A stretch of DNA of 64,000 nucleotides from JAKFEW01 sp036675505. GTDB lineage: Bacteria; Cyanobacteriota; Sericytochromatia; S15B-MN24; JAQBPE01. The notes under the pieces are model-generated. The model was not told where the DNA came from. It saw nothing but the letters and a program-made list of their open reading frames with translations, and made no database searches. The position numbers and the translations under genes were made by a program. The stretch covers positions 1-64,000 of the forward strand of contig JAKFEW010000047.1 of NCBI GenBank assembly GCA_036675505.1, read 5' to 3'. Positions 58,877 to 64,000 of this stretch are shown here, piece after piece (positions within the stretch are counted from its first letter, which is position 1; each line of letters starts with the position of its first letter).

Positions 58877-59374
58877 TCAACGGTCGTTGCAGATGATACA
58901 GCCTTCGGCGTGCTGGAAGACGCCGTGCACCGGACACCGGATGACCGCGGCCGGCCATCCGAGCCACGGCGTCCGATCCTCCTCCCAGGCCACGTCCGCA
59001 GGCTCCAGGGCCTCGATCAGCGTCGCGAAGCCGTCCAGGTTGGCGTCCACCCGGTCGGGCGGGGGGGCGTAACTCAATCGGTCCCAGCCCGTCCGCGCCT
59101 TCGCTGCTTCAACGGCCGTGAGCAGGAACGCGCGGTCGGCCGCGAACGTGGCTGGCTCCCACGGAAGGTCGGACAGCGCGAACCCCGCCACGCCCCGGCC
59201 CATCAGCGCCTGGTCCTGGCTGGCGAGCCAGATCAGCAGGCGTTCCTGCGGGGCCGTCCGGGCCAGCGCCGCGCCGGCCAGGCACAGGACCGCGAGCAGC
59301 GCGTCCGTGCCGCCGTTGGTGATGCGGAACTCACCCTCACGTTTGGCGGGGCTCGTGGCGAACCGGTTGGACAT
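58877..59374 (-). CDS. Hypothetical protein with C-terminal zinc-ribbon-like motif
   Basis: A 165-aa protein; ATG 59374 follows GAGG. The body is helical and Ala/Leu-rich (TDALLAVLCLAGAALARTAP). The end reads VIRCPVHGVFQHAEGCIICN, a C-P-x-H ... H ... C-x-x-C arrangement that could bind one zinc ion. No family recognised. Confidence 0.65.
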   Translation of the reverse strand: MSNRFATSPAKREGEFRITNGGTDALLAVLCLAGAALARTAPQERLLIWLASQDQALMGRGVAGFALSDLPWEPATFAADRAFLLTAVEAAKARTGWDRLSYAPPPDRVDANLDGFATLIEALEPADVAWEEDRTPWLGWPAAVIRCPVHGVFQHAEGCIICNDR

Positions 59375-59391
59375 CTCGGACCTCGTCGAAC

Positions 59392-59426
59392 TTGTTGCCC
59401 GCTGCGCCGGCGACTATGATTATCCT
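59392..59426 (+). promoter_or_regulatory. Promoter with leaderless start
   Basis: TTGTTG (59392-59397), a 17-bp spacer and TATGAT (59415-59420). ATG is at 59427, 6 nt after the -10 box, the same hexamer and spacing as at the ArsR gene. Confidence 0.65.
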
Positions 59427-59519
59427 ATGCATACGACTCCCCCTGCCAGGATGCTCAAATCCCGGATAGGAGCCGCCTTGACGGAGTCTACCTTGCTCGA
59501 GGCGGTGGCGTTTGGCTGA
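59427..59519 (+). CDS. 30-aa leader peptide, probably leaderless
   Basis: ATG 59427 directly after the TATGAT box opens a 30-codon frame (starts MHTTPPARMLKSRIG; ends LLEAVAFG) to TGA at 59517-59519. The stop overlaps the TTG start of the next gene (59512), so it could couple translation to that gene. Low conservation evidence; proposed from the promoter geometry. Confidence 0.4.
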   Translation: MHTTPPARMLKSRIGAALTESTLLEAVAFG

Positions 59520-60081
59520 GACCAAGCCCGGCCGGGGTTGCGGTTGCCTGTCGATCTATGTCGTCTTGTTCGCCGCATTCGTGATCCAACTCCAGTGGAA
59601 GTTTCACCAGCGCGACGTGCGCAACGCGGCCTTCGTCCAGGAGGCCGGCCAGGTGGCCGACGCCCTCGAAGCCTATTCCCGCGACCATGGAGGCGTCTTC
59701 CCGGAAGCCGCCGAGGTCCAGACGGCGGTGGCCCCACGCCTGCCCGACCACCGCTGGCCCGCCCAGCGCTGGAACCGCCACGGCCGACCAGCCGTGCCGG
59801 TCCCGCTCATGACGCCAGACGAGATGATGACCTTTCGCGATGCGTCGGGAAACCACCCGCTCGTCGGCTCCGCAGCGGCGGGCCCGCTGCCTTCGTTCGC
59901 GCCCGGCGGGCACGCTTCCCTCGCCTACGGGTCCATGCCGCTCGGGTCCCTGATTTACGTGACGGACCCGCCGCGTCGCCACTACGTGCTGTACGCCGTC
60001 GGCGGCTACGCCCTCACGGACTCACCCGACGGCGGCGTCGAGCTGCCCGCGATCCGGCTCGTGCGCACGAATCGAAGGTGA
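59512..60081 (+). CDS. Pilin-like single-pass membrane protein
   Basis: A 189-aa protein; the TTG at 59512 has GAGGCGG 5 nt upstream. An N-terminal Cys-containing segment and one hydrophobic helix (LSIYVVLFAAFVIQLQWKF) are followed by NAAFVQEAGQVADALEAYSR and a Pro/Gly-rich globular part ending HYVLYAVGGYALTDS. The layout recalls pseudopilins (GspG-like), but the prepilin cleavage motif is absent. It resembles the protein at 40010-40765 in plan. Confidence 0.6.
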   Translation: MAETKPGRGCGCLSIYVVLFAAFVIQLQWKFHQRDVRNAAFVQEAGQVADALEAYSRDHGGVFPEAAEVQTAVAPRLPDHRWPAQRWNRHGRPAVPVPLMTPDEMMTFRDASGNHPLVGSAAAGPLPSFAPGGHASLAYGSMPLGSLIYVTDPPRRHYVLYAVGGYALTDSPDGGVELPAIRLVRTNRR

Positions 60082-60125
60082 AGGATTCAGGCCCGAATCG
60101 GTATGATGGTGTTCCAGGAGAAGCA

Positions 60126-60701
60126 ATGCCACACGTCGTCCCCCCCGAGGCCCAACCCCCCTTCCCTCCTCTGCGTTCCGCCCGACTCGTCCTGCGCCGG
60201 CTGGAGCATCGGGACGTCGACGCGTTCACGGCCTACCGCAACGATCCCGAGGTCGCGCGGTACCAGAGCTGGGACGGCATGACGAGCGACGAGGCCGATG
60301 CCTTCATCCGCGACCAGCACACGGTCGTGCCGGGCCAACCGGGCCGCTGGGTCCAGTACGCCATCGAGCTCGAGGCGACAGGGGCGTTGTGCGGCGACGC
60401 CGCCATCGGCCTCTCGGAGGACGGCCGCCAGGCGGAGATCGGCTTCACCCTGGCCCGCAGCCGCCAGGGCCGGGGCATCGCCACCGAAGCCGTGGCGACG
60501 ATGCTCGATCACGCGTTCGCCGCCTGGGGGCTGCATCGCGTCTCGGCGACCACCGATTGCCTCAACGCGGGCTCGATCGCCCTGCTCGAGCGACTCGGCT
60601 TCCGGCGAGAGGCCCACCACGTCCAGAACGTGTGGTTCAAAGGCGGGTGGGGCAGTGAGTACGTGTACGCGATGCTCGCGCGGGATTGGGCCCAGCGTTA
60701 G
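60126..60701 (+). CDS. GNAT N-acetyltransferase (RimJ/RimL type)
   Basis: A 191-aa protein; ATG 60126 follows CAGGAGAA. SARLVLRRLEHRDVDAFTAY, EVARYQSWDGM, AEIGFTLARSRQGRGIATEA and LERLGFRREAHHVQNVWFKG are the RimL-like GNAT signature (RQGRGIA binds acetyl-CoA). Probably acetylates a protein N-terminus or small amine. TATGAT at 60102-60107 may be its promoter. Confidence 0.92.
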   Translation: MPHVVPPEAQPPFPPLRSARLVLRRLEHRDVDAFTAYRNDPEVARYQSWDGMTSDEADAFIRDQHTVVPGQPGRWVQYAIELEATGALCGDAAIGLSEDGRQAEIGFTLARSRQGRGIATEAVATMLDHAFAAWGLHRVSATTDCLNAGSIALLERLGFRREAHHVQNVWFKGGWGSEYVYAMLARDWAQR

Positions 60702-60823
60702 GCGCGGTCAAGGACGAACAGCTGACCCTTTGCGTCGCCCGCCGGAGCCAGCCCGCCGCCAATCCTTAACGCCGCCGGCCGGGTTTGTCGCCGGCCTGTC
60801 GCCCGCGCGCCCGATGAAACGGT

Positions 60824-62473
60824 ATGACCGCCCGTAGCCCTTTGTTCGCCGCCCTGCGCCGCGCCGTCCGCGATGCGGAGCGCGCGGCGACGCTGCCGCT
60901 CGACGAGGTGATGGACCGCCGCGCGTTTCTGCGCGGCCTGGGTGCGGTGGGGGCCGGCACGCTGCTCTCCGCCTGCGGCATCGGGCCGGCCCGCGCGCAG
61001 GGCGCAGGCCTCGGCACGCTGGCCGCACACGCGGCCGGGCAGGGCGCGCGGGTGGCGATCGTGGGCGCCGGGATGGCCGGCCTCGGCGCAGGCCGCGCGC
61101 TCGCGAAGGCGGGCGTCGCTTACACGATCTACGAGGGCAACACCCGCGTGGGCGGCCGGATCCGCTCGGCCGGCGGCCTGATGGGGCCCGGGCTCACGAC
61201 GGAGGTCGGGGCCGAGTTCATCGACAGCTCGCACGCCCGCATGCTCGGCCTTGTGCGCGAGTTCGGCTTCCGGCTGATCGACGTGGCGCAGGACCACTCG
61301 CCCGTGGCGAGCGTCTACAGCTTCGGCGGCCAGCGCTACACGGAGCAGGACATCGCGACCGCGATCCGCCCGTACCTGGCGCGGTTCAAGGCCGACCAGG
61401 CGAAACTCGGCGACGCCCCGAGCTATCACGCGCCAGGCGCCTGGGCCGCGCTCGACCGGCTCAGCCTGGCCGACTACCTCGACCGGCTCGGCGTGAGCGG
61501 CTGGCTGCGCGCCTTCCTCGAGGCGGCCTACCTCTCGGAGTGCGGGCTCGACCCGGCCGAGCAGAGCGCCGTGAACTTCGTCGGGCTGGTCGGCACCGCG
61601 CTCCAGGGGGGCCTCTTCCCGATCATCGGCGACAGCGACGAGCGCTACAAGGTGGTCGGCGGCAACGAGCGCATCCCCCGCCGGCTCGCCGAACTGCAGG
61701 GCGAGCGCCTCCAGCTCGGCCACAAGCTCGTGGCGTTGGAGGCGGCGGGGGCCGGCTACCGCCTGACTTTCGCCCAGGCCGACGGGCCCACGCGCGAGGT
61801 GGCGGCGGACTTCGTGGTGCTCACGCTGCCCTTCTCGACCCTGCGGCAGGTCGCGCTGCGCGTCGAGCTGCCGCAGGCGAAGCGGCGGGCGATCGCCGAG
61901 CTCGGCTACGGCACCAACGCCAAGCTGTTCCTGGGCTTCCGCTCGCGCGTCTGGCGCGAGCAGGGCTGCTTCGGCGCCTTCCTCGCCGACGGCCTGCTGC
62001 CGAACGGCTGGGACAACACCTACGCCCAGCCAGGCCTGGCCGGCTCGCTGACGATCTACGCGGGCGGCCGCGGCGGCGTGGAACTCGCGCGGGGCACGGC
62101 CGCCGACCAGGCCGCGGCGCGCCTGCCCGGTCTCGAGGCGATCTTCCCCGGGGTGGCCGCGGCCTACACCGGCCAGGCCGAGCGCTTCGACTGGCCCGGC
62201 CACGTCTGGGCGCGTGGCAGCTACGGCTGCTACCGGCCCGGCCAGGCCGCGGCCTTCAAGGGCGCCGAAGGCGAGCCGGTCGGCCGCCTGTACTTCGCGG
62301 GCGAGCACTGCGCGGGCGACAACCAGGGCTTCATGGAGGGGGCGCTCGAGACGGGCGAGGCGGCGGCGCGGGCGATCGTGCAGGCGCTGCGGGTGCCGGC
62401 CGCGCGTCAGGGTTCGCGGGCCGAAGCGGGTCCGGCTCGTGATCGCCTTCACCGGTATTTAGCCAATCGTTAA
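60824..62473 (+). CDS. Exported flavin amine oxidase (Tat substrate)
   Basis: A 549-aa protein. DRRAFLRGLGAVGAGTLLSA with a following Cys is a twin-arginine signal with a possible lipobox. FAD motif VAIVGAGMAGLGAGRALAKA; VGGRIRSAGGL; C-terminal YFAGEHCAGDNQGFMEGALE with GAA-type helix, the monoamine-oxidase end. It oxidises amines in the periplasm with FAD; the substrate is unknown. No ribosome-binding site precedes ATG 60824. A CCTTAACG word lies about 60 nt upstream. Confidence 0.9.
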   Translation: MTARSPLFAALRRAVRDAERAATLPLDEVMDRRAFLRGLGAVGAGTLLSACGIGPARAQGAGLGTLAAHAAGQGARVAIVGAGMAGLGAGRALAKAGVAYTIYEGNTRVGGRIRSAGGLMGPGLTTEVGAEFIDSSHARMLGLVREFGFRLIDVAQDHSPVASVYSFGGQRYTEQDIATAIRPYLARFKADQAKLGDAPSYHAPGAWAALDRLSLADYLDRLGVSGWLRAFLEAAYLSECGLDPAEQSAVNFVGLVGTALQGGLFPIIGDSDERYKVVGGNERIPRRLAELQGERLQLGHKLVALEAAGAGYRLTFAQADGPTREVAADFVVLTLPFSTLRQVALRVELPQAKRRAIAELGYGTNAKLFLGFRSRVWREQGCFGAFLADGLLPNGWDNTYAQPGLAGSLTIYAGGRGGVELARGTAADQAAARLPGLEAIFPGVAAAYTGQAERFDWPGHVWARGSYGCYRPGQAAAFKGAEGEPVGRLYFAGEHCAGDNQGFMEGALETGEAAARAIVQALRVPAARQGSRAEAGPARDRLHRYLANR

Positions 62474-62551
62474 GCTATCGTTACCGCAAGTTCGACCGCC
62501 CGTCGGGGGATGGATCGGGTGGGGACGGGTGTCCCTGGAGTGGAGTCGGTG

Positions 62552-63604
62552 ATGAACTACGATGCCGGTGCCTACCGGCTGCTCGCTTACGCGGGTAGCC
62601 GGCCATCGACGGCGAAAGCCGAGCTTGCGGAGGTGCGTCAGCACGCGCGGGCGCTGAAGCGGGTGGCGCTGCTCGCGCGGCGGCCGGCGCCAGCCGCCCC
62701 GATCTCACTGCCGGGCCTGTTCCAGGCGATCCAGGGCATCCTCGCGACCATGGCCGGCTGGCTCTCGTCGTTCGTGTCCGTGCCCGTGCCACCCGCGCCC
62801 TTGCCGCCCCCGCCGGTACCACCCTCGCCCCTGCCGCCAGCGGGCCCGGCGCCGTCCGGCCGCGCGGCGCGTTTCACGGTGAGCTCCTACAACATCCTCG
62901 GCAGCGACCACACGAAGCCTGGGGCCGACGCGGAGGAGTACGCCGCGGGGCCGACGCGCATCCGCTGGGCCGTCCAGCTACTCGAGGCGAAGGGCGTGGA
63001 TGTGGTTGGCTTCCAGGAGATGGCCCGGGACCAGGCGGCGGCGTTCCTGCAGGCCGCCGGCGGCACCTACGGGCTCTTCCCCGGCAACGGGAAGAAAGCT
63101 CCTTTCTCGTCGCACAACTCCATCGCCTGGCGCAAAGACACCTGGGACATGGTCAAGGCCTCCATGGTCGACATGGTCGGCCACAAGGGCCGGACCCAGC
63201 CGAGCCCGGTCGTGCGGCTGCGGCACAAGACCACCGGCGAGGAGGTCCTCTTCCTGAACTTCCACAACGCGCCTGGCTACCGCACCGGAACCCAGCAGCA
63301 CAACCGCGACCAGGCCCGCGCGGCGCAGGTCGAGCTCGTGAGCCGCCTCCAGCGCGAGACCGGCCTGCCAGTCGTCGTGACCGGCGACATGAACGAGAAG
63401 GACGTCTACTTCCGCGACATGACCCAGCAGGCCGGCATGCACGCCGCCAACCAGGGCCCGGGCGGCAAGGCGCCTCGCCAGATGGGCATCGACTGGATCT
63501 TCGGCTCGGCCGCTGTGAAGTTCTCGCGGTTTCTGCGCGAGCGCGGGCCGCTCGGGAAGAAGGTCTCGGACCACGCGATGCTCGTGACCGAGGTCAGCAT
63601 CTGA
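62552..63604 (+). CDS. Endonuclease/exonuclease/phosphatase family protein
   Basis: A 350-aa protein. ATG 62552 (GGAGTGGAG upstream) is preferred to 62510. The N-terminal 90 residues are helical, followed by a Pro-rich linker. The catalytic domain has FTVSSYNILGSDH (Asn), VVGFQEM (Glu), VLFLNFHNAP, VVVTGDMNEKDVY (Asp-x-Asn) and VSDHAMLV (His). This fits secreted or cytosolic EEP phosphodiesterases. No clear signal peptide. TTAAG words lie about 80 nt upstream. Confidence 0.9.
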   Translation: MNYDAGAYRLLAYAGSRPSTAKAELAEVRQHARALKRVALLARRPAPAAPISLPGLFQAIQGILATMAGWLSSFVSVPVPPAPLPPPPVPPSPLPPAGPAPSGRAARFTVSSYNILGSDHTKPGADAEEYAAGPTRIRWAVQLLEAKGVDVVGFQEMARDQAAAFLQAAGGTYGLFPGNGKKAPFSSHNSIAWRKDTWDMVKASMVDMVGHKGRTQPSPVVRLRHKTTGEEVLFLNFHNAPGYRTGTQQHNRDQARAAQVELVSRLQRETGLPVVVTGDMNEKDVYFRDMTQQAGMHAANQGPGGKAPRQMGIDWIFGSAAVKFSRFLRERGPLGKKVSDHAMLVTEVSI

Positions 63605-63608
63605 GCCC

Positions 63609-64000
63609 TCAGGGCTCGCGGAACTGGCCGTAATCCGGTGGGCGCTTTTCCATGAAGGCGTGTTGCCCCTCCATCGCCTCCTCCGTCCCGTAGTACAGGC
63701 TCAGGCCGCCGACGCCGAGGTTCGTGATCCCGGCCACGCCGTCCGTTTCGGCGTGGAAGGCGTACTTGAGCATCTTCAGCGCCGTCGGGCTCTTGGCGAG
63801 CAGCTCCTGGCACCACTTCGCCACCTCCTCATCGAGCTTCTCGGCGGGGACGACGGCGTTGACGAGGCCCATCTGGTGCGCCTCCGCGGCGGTGTAGCGG
63901 CGGCAGAGGTACCAGATCTCCTTGGCGCGCTTCATGCCGACCAGCCGGGCGAGGTCGCCGGTGCCGAAGCCCGGGTCGAAGCTGCCGACGCGCGGACCGG
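63609..64000 (-). CDS. menB: 1,4-dihydroxy-2-naphthoyl-CoA synthase, 3' part
   Basis: About 130 C-terminal residues; the 5' part is beyond the window. VGSFDPGFGTGDLARLVGMK, RAKEIWYLCRRYTAAEAHQM, GLVNAVVPAEKLDEEVAKW and the ending HAFMEKRPPDYGQF are typical of MenB, a crotonase-fold enzyme closing the second ring in menaquinone synthesis. It is convergent with the EEP gene (4-nt gap). Confidence 0.92.
   Translation of the reverse strand, partial: GPRVGSFDPGFGTGDLARLVGMKRAKEIWYLCRRYTAAEAHQMGLVNAVVPAEKLDEEVAKWCQELLAKSPTALKMLKYAFHAETDGVAGITNLGVGGLSLYYGTEEAMEGQHAFMEKRPPDYGQFREP

Noticed and set aside
1..64000. CRISPR array or known defence island
   Set aside because: No regularly spaced 25-40 bp repeats with variable spacers and no cas genes were seen. 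The PLD genes have exported cardiolipin-synthase-type architecture rather than that of defence nucleases.

Overview
The window is about 64 kb of high-GC DNA from a Gram-negative (diderm) bacterium. It has many lipobox-type lipoproteins, a tripartite RND efflux pump with an outer-membrane factor, a lipoprotein signal peptidase, and menB of menaquinone synthesis at the right edge. The taxon cannot be fixed from sequence alone. By eye the octamer GCGATCGC (the cyanobacterial HIP1 word) occurs at least 30 times, roughly ten times more than base composition predicts. Together with the Asn/Gly octapeptide-repeat lipoproteins, this makes a non-photosynthetic high-GC relative of Cyanobacteria a reasonable guess, but only a guess.

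Region 1 (1-12176) is the right-hand part of an integrated prophage-like element. Every gene reads leftward: tyrosine integrase, an unknown gene, a small excisionase-type HTH gene, a replication protein and DnaC-type loader, a BRO-N antirepressor, two virion-like proteins, a terminase small-subunit-like protein, a virion protein with a GNAT domain, small proteins and a lipoprotein. It ends on a 42-nt 3' fragment of tRNA-Lys(TTT), so the intact tRNA and the other end lie left of the window. An 18-20 bp palindrome (TGTGAACCGCGGTTCACA) is scattered through it four times.

Region 2 (12177-34700) is mostly ordinary chromosome: a peptidoglycan-binding protein, an FKBP isomerase, an ArsR/AHSA1 pair behind a palindromic operator, a GH43-like protein, a 914-aa octapeptide-repeat/beta-propeller lipoprotein, a glycosyltransferase, lspA, prfC, and an EF-hand lipoprotein. 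Three phospholipase-D-family genes follow, two of them behind promoters carrying TTAACC-type direct repeats. A receiver domain without its phospho-Asp, two more lipoproteins and a CDF metal exporter complete the region.

Region 3 (34703-42906) begins with an intact tRNA-Glu(TTC). Four degenerate sequences resembling its 3' end lie downstream in the same orientation, most with their own hairpin terminator. They bracket small accessory or decayed genes: toxin-antitoxin remnants, small membrane proteins, a deoxyribosyltransferase-like enzyme and lipoproteins. It looks like a tandem array of small tRNA-targeted insertions with no integrase left.

Region 4 (42907-64000) holds a PAS histidine kinase beside a damaged GNAT toxin module, a second propeller lipoprotein of the repeat family, and a rifampin-phosphotransferase-like gene with an apparent internal deletion. 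Next come an FAD amine-oxidase-like protein, an RND pump operon divergent from an OmpR-type two-component system, small pilin-like and acetyltransferase genes, a Tat-exported flavin amine oxidase, an EEP-family nuclease/phosphatase and the 3' part of menB. Several promoters place TAtgAT-type -10 boxes exactly 6 nt before ATG, suggesting leaderless mRNAs.
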